Shown here piece by piece: positions 33,790 through 43,677 of a DNA stretch of 64,000 nt (position 1 is its first letter; every line of letters starts with the position of its first letter). The DNA comes from Luteitalea pratensis. GTDB taxonomy: Bacteria > Acidobacteriota > Vicinamibacteria > Vicinamibacterales > Vicinamibacteraceae. The stretch lies in assembly GCF_001618865.1 (NCBI RefSeq), contig NZ_CP015136.1:1647001-1711000 (forward strand). Direction: 5' to 3'. The notes beneath the pieces were generated by a model. It was not told the DNA's origin, made no database searches, and was given only the letters and a program-made list of their open reading frames with translations. Position numbers and translations under genes: made by a program.

Positions 33790-36700
33790 CTAGAAGGTGA
33801 ACCGCGTCATCACCTGCAGGTTGCGGGCTGGCGCGACGCCGTTGATGGCGCCGAAGCCCTGCGGCCGTACCAGCGCGCCGCTGTTGTCGTACGGCAGGTT
33901 GGTGATCGTGCGGTCGGTGAGGCTCGCGAAGTTCGCCGTCGCGTTGACACCGGTGAACTGCGTGTGGTTCAGCGCGTTGAACATGTCGACGCGGAACTCG
34001 AAGCGCATGTTCTTGGGCAGCGCGAACGTCTTCGACAACGAGAGGTCGAGGTTGTCGATCGGCGGCGCATGGACGAAGAAGCGCGCCGACTCGGCACCGT
34101 CGCTGCTGGGCTGCGGCGGCGCGAAGCACGAGGTGTCGAACTGGCGGTACGGGTCGTCGCTGTAGCCGGCGCCCGGGTCGCAGGTCAGCGCGATACGCGC
34201 GTTCGGGTTGTTGGTACCCGTCAGGTTGCTCGCGCCGATGCCTGGGATGTTGAAGCCGACCGTGTACGGGCGGCCGCTCGTCCAGAAGTACACGCCTGAA
34301 ATCTGCCAATTGTTGACGAGGAGGCCCAGCGCCTTTGACTGGCTCACTTCCGGCGTCTGATAGACGAAGTTGGTGGCGAAGTTGTGCGGCCGATCGTAGT
34401 TGGTGAGCGAGTAGTCGAGGCGACGAATCTGCTCATCGGTCTGGTTGGGGACACCGGCCGCGAAGTCGTCGTTGTTGATGCCGAGTGCCTTCGACCACAC
34501 GTAGAAGAACGAGAACATGAACCCGTTGTCGTAGCGGCGGTTGATGCCGGTCTGCAGCGAGTGGTAGTTGCCGTAGCCGCTGTAGTCCCACATCCGGATG
34601 TCGCCGTAGCCCGGATACGGCCGGAGCAGATCGGTCGGCAGCGCGGTCGCGCCAGGAGTGGTACTTGCGGCACGTGTCGGGTCCTGGTTGCCGGCAGCAA
34701 ACGTCGCACCGAACGGCAGCGAGTTGATCTGCACCTGACGCAGCAGGTTGTCCGAGGTCGATCCCACGTAGGCCAGGTCGAACATGAAGTTCTTGAACAG
34801 CTTGCGCTGGACGCCGAGGTTCCACTGCGTCGTTTTCGGCGGGTCGAACTCGTACACCGTCGGGTTCATCGCCAGAACTGGGTTCGGGTCGCTGCCGCCC
34901 GATGTGAGGCCCTGCAACGTTCCCCACTGGACCGTCGAGTTCAGCACGCCCGGCGCGTTGGCAATCATGTCGAACACCATGTTGCCCTGCGGCCGGTCGT
35001 AGAAGATGCCCCATCCGCCGCGCAGGATGGTCACCGCCTCACCGGTGAAGTCGTAGACGAAACCGACGCGCGGCGAGACCTTGAACGCGGAGCCGTCCTG
35101 CAACTCGGGGTTGATGCCCTGGCCGGCCTGGAACGCGCCGTTGAAGCGGTCCGAGTCAGGCGTCAAACGGCCGATGAAGCGTCCCTCGACCGTGTTGCCG
35201 GTCGTCGGCGCGACGCCCGCGGCGACGAGCCGGGGGTCCATGCCGCGCCGATTCGCGCCGTCACACGGGTAGGCGCTGAGGCAGACCGGCCGGAACAGCT
35301 TCGCGGCATTGGCGGCGTTGAACTCGTCGGGCAGGAAGTTGGAGGCCTGCTCGGTGTGGTCCCACTGCGGCGACAGCTGATAGAAGCGGACGCCGTAGTC
35401 GAGCGTCAACTTGCGGCCCGCACGCCAGTTGTCCTGGACGTAGTACTCGACGTTCGTGTAGCGCCACTCCGGGATCGCGAACTTGTTGGCCTGCGTGTAG
35501 GTGTTGAAGACGCCCAGCGCGGCATTCGCGTATCCGTAACCTGAGTCGAATGGATTGTTGGCGTCGTCGGCGAAGTTGACGCGGCCGTTGAAGCTCGCGA
35601 AGATGCTCTGCGGCTTGTAGCTGTTCTGGTAGTAGAGGCCGGCCTTGGTGTTGTGCGAGCCGAACAGCTTGGTGATGTTGAAGAGCACGTCGTGGGTGAT
35701 GTTCTCGTTGGTGAACGGCCCACGGTCGGTCTGGTACTGGCCGGCGTTGGACGTCCGGCCGCCGCGGAACTGGAATTCCGGCACGTAATCACCCTGCACG
35801 GCATCGGGATACAGGTACGGCAGGCCGTTCGTGCCGGAATTGGCGCGATACAGCTTGTCCAGCTGCATGTCGTAATTCAGGGAGTTGGCGGCGCGACCCC
35901 AGCTCACTTCGAGCGAGGTCGTCGGGTTGAGCACGCCCGTCGCCGAAAGCATGTAGTTCTTGCCTGGCAGGGTCTGCTCCACCGGAAGCGGCAGCTGGTC
36001 GCTGCCGTTACCAGCCCAGGTCGTACCGTACGCCTGGAGGGGGGTGAATTTGGTGTTCATGTACCGGCCGGTAACACGCCACTTGTCGGTGATCTGGTAA
36101 TCCATCCGCAACAGGTCTTCACGCCGCGGCGCGCTGCTGGCGTCCTGGCTCGTGAAGTTCATACCCGCGCCGAGGCCTGAGGCATTGGCCTGTGGGTAGA
36201 TGTTCAGGATCGCAAGGCCGGGCTGGTACAGGCGGCTCGCGGGGATGCGGCCGAGGACACCACCGTCCTGGAAACACCCGGTGGTGTTGGCGGCGCTGCA
36301 GGGCAGTCCGGTCGTGTAATCGCGCACGTACGGGAACGGGTTGCCGCTCGCGTCCACACTCTGCGAGAAGTCGCCCTGTCGCTCGAGCGCGGTGGGCACG
36401 CGGGTCTCACGGGCGCTGGCCAGCGGGTCGGTGCGCCGCTGGTACTCCTGGCTGAAGAAGAAGAACAGCTTGCGCTTGTCTTCGTTGAAACCCGGGAAGA
36501 ACACCGGGCCGCCGACTGTGTAGCCGCCGTCATTGCGGTTGGCCTTGACCTTGGGAATCTCGGGTGTCACGCGCTTGTTGGTCCACGAGTTGGCATTCCA
36601 GTCGGAGCGCCGGCCATACCAGTAACCGGAGCCGTGGAACTCGCGCGATCCACTCTTGGTGACCACCTGGACCTGGGCGCCGGTCGCGCGGCCGTACTCG

Positions 36701-37404
36701 GCCGCGTAGGAATTGGTCAGCACCTTGAACTCGGCGACGGCGTCGATGTTGGTCGTCGCCATGTTGCCGCCGTTGTCGCCGGTGTCGATGTTGGCGACAC
36801 CGTCGATGGTCATGTTGTTGGAGTTCGGGCGCATGCCGTTGACGGTGAAGCCGCTGACCGAGCCGACCTCCTGGCCTGAGGTGCCCTGGGGCAACGCGCC
36901 CGGCACGAGCCTGGCGAAGTTGAACAGCTGACGGCCGTTGTTGGCGATGTTGGTCAGTGCCGCGTTCTCGAGTGCGAACGAACGCTCGCCGTTGGTCGTC
37001 TGCAGTTCGCTGACGCGGCTCGAAACCGTCACTTCCTCGGTCATCGCGCCGACTTCCATCGAGAAGGCAGGCATCGCGATGCGGTCGTTGGCGTTGACGA
37101 CGACGTTGGACTGCTCGAGGGTCTTGAAGCCCTGGAGCGCCGCCTGCAGAGTGTATGTGTCGGGCCGGACGATGTTGAAGACGAACCGTCCGTCAGTATC
37201 GGTGACGGCGGTGAGAGCATTGCCCTGGGTGCGGCTGGTGAGCGTGACGGTCACGCCCGGTAGTACGCCGCCTTGTTGGTCTTGCACGGTACCCGAGACC
37301 GAGGCGCTGGTGGTTTGCGCCTGGCCGTGCACTGCCAACCCCAGGACCACGAGACTCGCGAGCGCAGTGCGCGCGAGCCATTGCAGCCTTCGGTCGAAGG
37401 ACAT
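33790..37404 (-). CDS. TonB-dependent receptor with N-terminal carboxypeptidase-regulatory domain (Oar-like)
   Basis: 1204 residues from the ATG at 37404, preceded by GGGAGG; an in-frame ATG at 37446 lies in the leader. The signal peptide ends near VHGQAQ. A carboxypeptidase-regulatory domain spans about 28-115 (ASVSGTVQDQQGGVLPGVTVTL). The plug contains GFTVNGMRPNSNNMTIDGVANIDTG, which is characteristic of Oar-like receptors, and AEYGRATGAQVQVVTKSG. The barrel ends in QVMTRFTF. It lies downstream of two ASPIC/FG-GAP genes on the same strand but has its own promoter. Likely an outer-membrane importer of a polymer or oligomer. The substrate is not evident. Confidence 0.92.
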   Translation of the reverse strand: MSFDRRLQWLARTALASLVVLGLAVHGQAQTTSASVSGTVQDQQGGVLPGVTVTLTSRTQGNALTAVTDTDGRFVFNIVRPDTYTLQAALQGFKTLEQSNVVVNANDRIAMPAFSMEVGAMTEEVTVSSRVSELQTTNGERSFALENAALTNIANNGRQLFNFARLVPGALPQGTSGQEVGSVSGFTVNGMRPNSNNMTIDGVANIDTGDNGGNMATTNIDAVAEFKVLTNSYAAEYGRATGAQVQVVTKSGSREFHGSGYWYGRRSDWNANSWTNKRVTPEIPKVKANRNDGGYTVGGPVFFPGFNEDKRKLFFFFSQEYQRRTDPLASARETRVPTALERQGDFSQSVDASGNPFPYVRDYTTGLPCSAANTTGCFQDGGVLGRIPASRLYQPGLAILNIYPQANASGLGAGMNFTSQDASSAPRREDLLRMDYQITDKWRVTGRYMNTKFTPLQAYGTTWAGNGSDQLPLPVEQTLPGKNYMLSATGVLNPTTSLEVSWGRAANSLNYDMQLDKLYRANSGTNGLPYLYPDAVQGDYVPEFQFRGGRTSNAGQYQTDRGPFTNENITHDVLFNITKLFGSHNTKAGLYYQNSYKPQSIFASFNGRVNFADDANNPFDSGYGYANAALGVFNTYTQANKFAIPEWRYTNVEYYVQDNWRAGRKLTLDYGVRFYQLSPQWDHTEQASNFLPDEFNAANAAKLFRPVCLSAYPCDGANRRGMDPRLVAAGVAPTTGNTVEGRFIGRLTPDSDRFNGAFQAGQGINPELQDGSAFKVSPRVGFVYDFTGEAVTILRGGWGIFYDRPQGNMVFDMIANAPGVLNSTVQWGTLQGLTSGGSDPNPVLAMNPTVYEFDPPKTTQWNLGVQRKLFKNFMFDLAYVGSTSDNLLRQVQINSLPFGATFAAGNQDPTRAASTTPGATALPTDLLRPYPGYGDIRMWDYSGYGNYHSLQTGINRRYDNGFMFSFFYVWSKALGINNDDFAAGVPNQTDEQIRRLDYSLTNYDRPHNFATNFVYQTPEVSQSKALGLLVNNWQISGVYFWTSGRPYTVGFNIPGIGASNLTGTNNPNARIALTCDPGAGYSDDPYRQFDTSCFAPPQPSSDGAESARFFVHAPPIDNLDLSLSKTFALPKNMRFEFRVDMFNALNHTQFTGVNATANFASLTDRTITNLPYDNSGALVRPQGFGAINGVAPARNLQVMTRFTF

Positions 37405-37439
37405 GGAACCTCCCTGCACCGCAAGACGGCGATGCACGT

Positions 37440-37496
37440 TTGACACACAGTGGGACGAAGCGGCACGAATCTATCGAGGACTGGTCCGTGTGTCAA
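37440..37496 (-). promoter_or_regulatory. Promoter of the second TonB receptor with flanking inverted repeat
   Basis: On the minus strand TTGACA (37496-37491) and TAGATT (37473-37468) with a 17-base spacer form a good sigma-70-like promoter; the transcript would start near 37461, 57 bases before the ATG. The -35 box is part of TTGACACAC, whose inverse complement lies at 37440-37448, downstream of the start point. The 9-base arms are perfect. A dimeric repressor binding both could block initiation. Confidence 0.65.
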
Positions 37497-37549
37497 TAGT
37501 GTGGCGTGGCCTTGTCAGTGATGTGGTAGGACCACTTTGGGCCGAGTGG

Positions 37550-40500
37550 TCAGCGTGGTCGGTACTCGCGCGCCAGGGCGAGCCCTAACTCATGCGTCGG
37601 ATTGCGCTGTAATAACCGTTCCACCGCGCGCAGACCGTCGGCGGTACGTCCGGCGGTCAAGTGAATCCGGGCGATGGTCACGTACGCGTTCTCGAAGGCC
37701 GGTGTTCTGGTCAACAGGTCCTCGAGCAGCGTCACCGCCTCTTCGGACCGGCCACGAGCCACGAGCACGAGGGCCAGGTTGTTGGTGGCGTCGCCGAAGT
37801 CGGGGCGGCGCGCCAGCGCCTCGCGGAAGTGCTTTTCAGCACCCTCGAGGTCGCCGCCGCGTCCGAGCAGCAGCCCCAGGTTGTTGAGCGCTTCGGGGAA
37901 ATCGGGCTGCAGGACGAGTGCGCGCTCGTACATGGGTCGAGCTTCCGCCTCGCGGCCAGTCAGCAGCAACGCATACCCGAGGTTGTTGAGTGCATCGGGA
38001 TACTCCGGCGTCGCCGCCAGCGCCTGCCGGAACCGTGCGATCGCGCCATCGAGATCGCCGTCCTGGGCCAGCAACGTGCCGAGATCGTTGTGCGCCTCGG
38101 CCAACGACGGGTCGAGTGCCAGCGCCGCTTCGTACGCGGCACGTGCTCGCGGTACCTGGCCCGTCTTGGTGAGCAGCGTGCCCAGGCGATACAGCACCGA
38201 GGCACTCGGATTGGCCTGCGACGCGCGCTCCAGGGCGACGATTGCCTCGGCCTCGAGCCCCTCGTCGAGCAGCTCCCGTCCGTATGGGAGGAAATTGCGC
38301 ATCGCCAGCGGCGCGTGGAAGGCGCCCGGGAAGGGCAGCGCTCGCGCCAGTCGCTCGCCTGCGGTCGCTTCGATCGCGGCGGCGTCACGCAGCACGCGTG
38401 CGGCGTCCACGCCGGCGTGGTAGGCACGGACGATGCCGCCGTTGCCATCGAGGAGCAGCGTCGTCGGGAGCGGCATCGGCGGGCGATTCATGAACAGGTG
38501 CCGGTACACGATCGCCCAGAGGAGGCCCTGCGCGTGCGTCGCATGCACGACCGGCACGGACGCCGGTGCCGCGGCCTTCACGCGCGCGGCCTGATCGGCA
38601 TCGTCCAGGGCAATCGCCAGCACGCCGACCTGCGCCGCATCGAGTTGCGCGCGTCCGCGGGCCAGCGCGTCGAGCGCCTGCAGAGATGCCGGGACGTCGC
38701 TGCGCCAGAGCAGCACGACCGACGGATGTCCCTTGAACGCCGCGAGCGTCTGCGTCGTGCCGCCGAGGCGCGTGGCGGTGAACTCGGGTGCCGGCAACGG
38801 CTCGTAGAACCACGTCGCGTCGGCGGGGGTCGAGGCGGGCGACGACGAACGTGAGGGACGGCTCGGAGAGCCGTCCCTACCAACGGATCGGTTCAGGGGT
38901 TCACGCTCGAGCGTGCCGCCTTCGACGAGGTGATAGCGCATGCCGACCGGAAGGTCGGTGAACTCCTGGGCCGTGCCTGTCGGCCACACCACCCTGAGAC
39001 GACGCACGGTGCTGCTGGTGCCGAGGCCGAACAGCAGTTCGCGCGAATGTTGCGACAGGAACCCCGACCCCGCCTGCACCACCTTGAGGTTCTTGACGAT
39101 GTCGGTCTCGACGAAAACCTTGGCGCCGATCGCGTCGCGATTGCTGGTGGTGCCGGTCAGGCGGATCGTCAGTCCGGCACGGGCGGGGTACTCGTTGCGG
39201 AAGACACGCAACTGTGGCGCCTGGCGAGCGGCCATGACGGCGAGGTCCGGGTCGCCATCACGATCCAGATCGAGCACCGCGAAGGATCGGCCGTCCTGAT
39301 CGAGATCGAGGCCGGTCGCGCCCGAGACGTCATCGAAATGGCCCTGTCCGTCGTTGCGCAGCAACACGTTGCGTTGGCGATTCGCGATCGAACCGTGCAC
39401 GAGCAACAGGTTCATCGCCCGCCACGCATCGTCATACGGCGAGCCCTTCATTCGCGTGAGGGGAGACCGCGCCACGACCTGACGCCAGAAGTAGCTGTCC
39501 AGGTCGGTTCGGTCGCCTGCCCGCGAGAGCATGCCGTTGGCGACGTACAGGTCCTGCCATCCGTCGCTATCGAAATCGAACGTATCGGACGCCCATGCCC
39601 AGCGTCCCATCGTCACGCCGGCTTCGGTGGACGTGTCGTCGAACGCGCCGTCGCCGCGGTTGCGGAACAGCGAGTTGCCGCGCGCGTGATGCCGATAGAG
39701 CGCTCGCACTTCGGGTGAGGCGTCAGGCATGAATGCGGCCGAGCCGGTGACGCGCTGTCCGGCAGCGCTCCACATGTTGCCGGCGTAGAGATCGAGCCGG
39801 CCGTCGTTGTCGTAATCGAGGAAGGCCGCGCTCATGCCGGCGCCGTGATCGAGGACCCCGGCGCGTGCCGCGACATCCTCGAAGCGGATCACCCCACCCT
39901 GGGCGCCGAGGTTGCGATACAGGTTCTTGGTGCCGAAATCGTTGGCGACGAAGAGGTCGGGCCAGCCGTCATCGTCGTAGTCGGCCCACGAGGCCGCGAA
40001 GTGATAGCGGTCGTTGCCGGTCCCGAGCCCCGCTTGCGCGGTGACGTCGACGAACTGGCCGTGGCCATCGTTCCTGAAGAGGACACCCGGTGGCCCGTTG
40101 CGGGCATCGTGATAGGGCATGGGCGTACCGGCCTTGTCCTCGCCGGCGCCGAAGAAGTACGAATACACGCACAGGTACGCGTCGAGGAAGCCATCGCGAT
40201 CGAAGTCGGCCATCGTGATGCCCGTGAGGACACCCTGCAGCGGCGACGCGAACGTAAACGCCTTGTCGACGACCGCAAAGTGCCCGCGCCCGTCGTTGAT
40301 CAACAACAGCGGCTGCAGGCTCATGGCCAGCACCAGGTCCTGGTCGCCGTCGTTGTCGATGTCGGCAAACAGCGACTGTGCGGTGTCGTCCAGCAGGCCG
40401 ACGCCGGACGCGGTCGTCACGTCCTCGAACGTGCCGTCTTCGCGCGCTCGAAGCAACCGGTTCGGGAGCCCGGACGGCTGCGCGACGTACAGGTCCTCGA

Positions 40501-41443
40501 GGCCATCACCGTCCGCGTCGCCGACCGAGACGCCGTGATGGCCGTTCGAATCCCGTGTCAGCACCGAATCGAGCCGGGCCATCCAGTCGTCGAGGTGGGT
40601 CGAGAACTGCCGCGCCGCCTCGCTGCCCGGGGCGACGACGTCCTGCGTGATCTCGCGAAAGAGTGGCGCCGGGGCACGGCTGGTCACGGAAGGACCTGCC
40701 GTCCATTCGACGATTTGCCACCCTGTGCCGACCCGTTGCCAGGCGATGTGCCAGGTGCCGACATGCGAGGCCCTTGCGCCGCCAGCCGACTGGCCGACGA
40801 TCTCGGCGCGTACGTCCGTGATGACGTTGCCCGTTGAAGCCTCACGCGAGGCCGGTGCCTGGCTTGCCGAGGCCTCACGCGAGGGTGGAACCGAAGGCGA
40901 CGATGGCGCTTGCCGCGCCGAAGCCGAAGGCGAAGGCAGGGCCGTCACCAAAAACTCCGTCACCGACACCGGTCCCAATGCAGCCGCCAGACGCCGCAGG
41001 TGCGCGATCATCGCGCGCTGGTCCAGTGTCGTCGCGGTGGACCCGGGCCAGTGGCGTATCTCGAGCGCGGTGGTGGCATCGGCGCGCGCCGCCTCGTCGA
41101 ACACGGCGCTGCCGCGGAAGCCAGGCGAGAAGAGTCCATTCGGTAACGCGGGCCGCGTGCCGTCGCCGCGCAGCCAGTCGCCGAGGTCCGACAGGCGCGC
41201 CTCGATGGCTTCGGCGTCGCGCTCGAAGGCGAAGCTGTCGGTGCCTGCGTCGACGTGCGACAGAAAAGGGGCGAGGGCTTCCGGCGTCTTCAGGGTCGGG
41301 CTGAACACCGGCTGTGGCGCCTGTGACCACACGCCTGTTGCGGTGAGAGCGACGATGGCCACGACCGCGACGGCAAAGAAGGCCGGGCTCGGAGAGCCGG
41401 TCCTGTCAGAAGCCACGTGCCATGCCCGCAACCGCTGGATCAC
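37550..41443 (-). CDS. FG-GAP/ASPIC-UnbV protein fused to thioredoxin-like and TPR domains
   Basis: 1297 residues from a GTG at 41443 that overlaps the stop of the upstream gene (GTGA). A hydrophobic N-terminal segment (FFAVAVVAIVALTATG) suggests export. FG-GAP/VCBS repeats with Ca2+-type loops (DADGDGLEDLYVA, DIDNDGDQDLVLA, DYDNDGRLDLYAG) run over about 290-740. An ASPIC/UnbV domain follows (IGAKVFVETDIVKNLKVVQAG, LLFGLGTSSTVRRLRVVWPTG). A thioredoxin/AhpC-like domain without a CxxC pair lies at about 900-1015 (HPSVVLLWRSDVPASLQALDAL). The last about 220 residues are TPR repeats. Two in-frame copies of repeat family C occur (residues about 12-18 and 854-862). Function unknown; likely envelope protein acting with the receptor. 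Confidence 0.85.
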   Translation of the reverse strand: MIQRLRAWHVASDRTGSPSPAFFAVAVVAIVALTATGVWSQAPQPVFSPTLKTPEALAPFLSHVDAGTDSFAFERDAEAIEARLSDLGDWLRGDGTRPALPNGLFSPGFRGSAVFDEAARADATTALEIRHWPGSTATTLDQRAMIAHLRRLAAALGPVSVTEFLVTALPSPSASARQAPSSPSVPPSREASASQAPASREASTGNVITDVRAEIVGQSAGGARASHVGTWHIAWQRVGTGWQIVEWTAGPSVTSRAPAPLFREITQDVVAPGSEAARQFSTHLDDWMARLDSVLTRDSNGHHGVSVGDADGDGLEDLYVAQPSGLPNRLLRAREDGTFEDVTTASGVGLLDDTAQSLFADIDNDGDQDLVLAMSLQPLLLINDGRGHFAVVDKAFTFASPLQGVLTGITMADFDRDGFLDAYLCVYSYFFGAGEDKAGTPMPYHDARNGPPGVLFRNDGHGQFVDVTAQAGLGTGNDRYHFAASWADYDDDGWPDLFVANDFGTKNLYRNLGAQGGVIRFEDVAARAGVLDHGAGMSAAFLDYDNDGRLDLYAGNMWSAAGQRVTGSAAFMPDASPEVRALYRHHARGNSLFRNRGDGAFDDTSTEAGVTMGRWAWASDTFDFDSDGWQDLYVANGMLSRAGDRTDLDSYFWRQVVARSPLTRMKGSPYDDAWRAMNLLLVHGSIANRQRNVLLRNDGQGHFDDVSGATGLDLDQDGRSFAVLDLDRDGDPDLAVMAARQAPQLRVFRNEYPARAGLTIRLTGTTSNRDAIGAKVFVETDIVKNLKVVQAGSGFLSQHSRELLFGLGTSSTVRRLRVVWPTGTAQEFTDLPVGMRYHLVEGGTLEREPLNRSVGRDGSPSRPSRSSSPASTPADATWFYEPLPAPEFTATRLGGTTQTLAAFKGHPSVVLLWRSDVPASLQALDALARGRAQLDAAQVGVLAIALDDADQAARVKAAAPASVPVVHATHAQGLLWAIVYRHLFMNRPPMPLPTTLLLDGNGGIVRAYHAGVDAARVLRDAAAIEATAGERLARALPFPGAFHAPLAMRNFLPYGRELLDEGLEAEAIVALERASQANPSASVLYRLGTLLTKTGQVPRARAAYEAALALDPSLAEAHNDLGTLLAQDGDLDGAIARFRQALAATPEYPDALNNLGYALLLTGREAEARPMYERALVLQPDFPEALNNLGLLLGRGGDLEGAEKHFREALARRPDFGDATNNLALVLVARGRSEEAVTLLEDLLTRTPAFENAYVTIARIHLTAGRTADGLRAVERLLQRNPTHELGLALAREYRPR

Positions 41444-43659
41444 CGGGAGGCTCCGGCCTGGGCCCCGGTACGTGTCTCCGGGGTCAGCGCCAGTGCGTGC
41501 AGGCGATCGATGGCCAGCCCGCGCCATGCCCACCGGGCACCGCCCGGCATGCGGACCTCGACGTCGACGGGAGCGGCATGCGCGCCGAGCCCGATCTGCA
41601 GCCGCAGGTCGCCCTGCGACATGAAGCTGCCGCCGGAGCGCACCTCCCGCACGAGGCGTCGCCCGGCGGCCGTGACCGTGACCCTGGCGCCGATGGCGAG
41701 CCGATTACCCGCAGGCGTGCCGAGCTGCAACGAGATCCAGTGATGGCCGGTGGCCTGGCGGTTCTCGAGCAGCGTCGGCGCGTCGTCCATGTTGCTGATC
41801 ACGACATCGGGGTCGCCGTCGTTGTCGATGTCGCCGACCGCCAGTCCACGACTGACCTTCATCACCTGGAGTCCCGGCCCGGCGGTAGAGGAGACATCGC
41901 GGAAGGTTCCCCCGGTGTTGAGCAGGAACTGGTTGCGTTGCGCGAAGGTCTCGCCGAGCTCCGGGTAGTCGCCGACGTCGGCAAAGATGTGACCGTTGGC
42001 GATGAAGAGATCGAGCTGCGCGTCGAGATCGGCATCGAGGAACGCGACGCCCCATCCCATGCGCTGGAACGTGATCGTCGCCAGTCCTGCCTGCAGCGAG
42101 GCGTCCTCGAACGTGGCGTTGCCAAGGTTCCGATACAGCGTGTTGCGGTCGTGCGCGAACGCGGTCAGCACGAGATCGACGCGCCCGTCCCCATCGGCAT
42201 CACCCGCGTCGACACCCATGCCGGCTTGCGCGCGGGCCTCGGCGTTGACGCCGACGCCCGCCAACAGTCCAGCGCTCTCGAACTGACCGTTGCCGAGATT
42301 GCGGTACAGGAAGTTCGGGTTCGAGTCGTTGGCCACGAACAGATCCACGGCGCCATCGTCGTCGACGTCGGTGGCGACGACGCCGAAGCCGTAGGCGCGC
42401 GCGGCATCGGCGAGGCCATGCGCCGCGGCGGCTTCGCGGAAGCGGCCGTTGCCAAGATTCTCGAAGAAGAGGTCCGACTCTCCGGGAAGCCCCGCGGGGC
42501 CGACCATGATGGCCGGGCCATTGCGCCATCGCAGCGTGCGGCGTGCTCGCTGCAGATCCTCGTCGGTGGCGCTCACATACCGCGCCACGTACAGGTCGAG
42601 GTCGCCGTCGGCATCGGCATCGAAGAACGTGCAGCCGGTGCTCCAGCCGCCGGCCGCGACCCCGGCCGCACTGGCGATGTCCTCGAACCGTCCATCGCCC
42701 TTGTTCCGGAACAGGAGATTCGTCCCCCAGTTCGTGACGTACAGGTCGACACGGCCGTCCCCGTCGGCGTCACCGGCGCACACGCCATTGCCCCAGGCCG
42801 CCGCGTCCACGCCGGCCTTGCGGGAGATGTCCTCGAAGCGCCAGTTGCCCAGATTGCGGTAAAGCGCGTTGCGGTGGGGAATGCGCGAGCGCGAGGCGTC
42901 GAGTTGCGCGGCGGTGACGAGATAGATGTCCAGCAGGCCATCGCCGTCCACGTCCACCAGCGCGACGCCGTTGCCCGGCGATTCGAGGATGTGGTCCTTG
43001 GCCGGTCCGCCATCCCACGTGCGCGTCGGCACGACGGCGTGTTCGTGGAAAGTGACCGGGCTCGGAGCGCCTGTCGCCTCCGCCGCACCCGCGGCTGGCG
43101 CCGGCCCCATCGCCGACGCGTGGCCGCCATAGACCGGCTCCTTCGCGCGCGCCTGGCTGTAGCTGCCCTGGAAGGTGAGGCCGAGGGCCACGTCCCCATC
43201 CAGCGCGGTGCGGAGCCGATCCAGTAAGGACTTGACGGGTGACGTGTCGACGGCCACGCCACCGTCGACCGCCGCGCGGAGTGCCCCGGCGGTGCGCCGC
43301 ACATCCGCGACAAGGTCAGCGCGCAGCACTCGCGCCGCCGCCTCATCACGGGCGATCGCCTCGAGCGATGCCGCAGCCCCTCGCAACGACTCGACGCGGT
43401 CCGCGGCCGTCGTCGAAGGGCTGTCTGCACGACGCAAGGCGTCCTCGGCCTGTCGGCGCAAGCCACCCAGGCGCGCGCGCGCGTCGTCACTTGCGGCGGA
43501 TGCCGGCGCAGCCTGGCGAGTCGCGCCCGGCACAGCCACAACTCCCGCCAGCAGCAGGGTCACACCGGTCATGCCTGCGTGCCTGCGGATCCCTCGCTCG
43601 AGGAACCCCAGGATGGTCGCTGGAGTCGTCCAGGTCACGATTGGCCCATTCTGGACCAT
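41440..43659 (-). CDS. FG-GAP/ASPIC-UnbV (CRTAC1-like) secreted protein
   Basis: 739 residues if begun at the ATG of 43659; the ATG at 43572 is possible but gives a signal peptide without positive charges. The hydrophobic segment is TGVTLLLAGVVAVPG. A helical, Ala-rich region (about 40-170) precedes FG-GAP repeats (VDVDGDGLLDIYLV, GDADGDGRVDLYVTNWG, DADADGDLDLYVARY). The C-terminal ASPIC/UnbV domain carries LGTPAGNRLAIGARVTVTAAG. A degenerate family C element encodes ATGAPSPVT near residue 195. Stop and start overlap (GTGA) couples it to the next FG-GAP gene. It is divergent from the ROK regulator. Confidence 0.85.
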   Translation of the reverse strand: MVQNGPIVTWTTPATILGFLERGIRRHAGMTGVTLLLAGVVAVPGATRQAAPASAASDDARARLGGLRRQAEDALRRADSPSTTAADRVESLRGAAASLEAIARDEAAARVLRADLVADVRRTAGALRAAVDGGVAVDTSPVKSLLDRLRTALDGDVALGLTFQGSYSQARAKEPVYGGHASAMGPAPAAGAAEATGAPSPVTFHEHAVVPTRTWDGGPAKDHILESPGNGVALVDVDGDGLLDIYLVTAAQLDASRSRIPHRNALYRNLGNWRFEDISRKAGVDAAAWGNGVCAGDADGDGRVDLYVTNWGTNLLFRNKGDGRFEDIASAAGVAAGGWSTGCTFFDADADGDLDLYVARYVSATDEDLQRARRTLRWRNGPAIMVGPAGLPGESDLFFENLGNGRFREAAAAHGLADAARAYGFGVVATDVDDDGAVDLFVANDSNPNFLYRNLGNGQFESAGLLAGVGVNAEARAQAGMGVDAGDADGDGRVDLVLTAFAHDRNTLYRNLGNATFEDASLQAGLATITFQRMGWGVAFLDADLDAQLDLFIANGHIFADVGDYPELGETFAQRNQFLLNTGGTFRDVSSTAGPGLQVMKVSRGLAVGDIDNDGDPDVVISNMDDAPTLLENRQATGHHWISLQLGTPAGNRLAIGARVTVTAAGRRLVREVRSGGSFMSQGDLRLQIGLGAHAAPVDVEVRMPGGARWAWRGLAIDRLHALALTPETRTGAQAGASR

Positions 43660-43662
43660 AAT
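43657..43662 (+). promoter_or_regulatory. Possible -10 box of the ROK regulator
   Basis: CATAAT at 43657-43662 is 15 bases before the ATG at 43678. No good -35 is visible. The site overlaps the proposed start of the divergent FG-GAP gene, so both transcripts would depend on this short region. Confidence 0.25.
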
Positions 43663-43677
43663 CGCGACCGAACGCCG

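Noticed and set aside
34384-35544. 386-codon plus-strand frame opposite the second TonB receptor
   Set aside because: Val/Arg/Asp-rich shadow without any recognisable domain.
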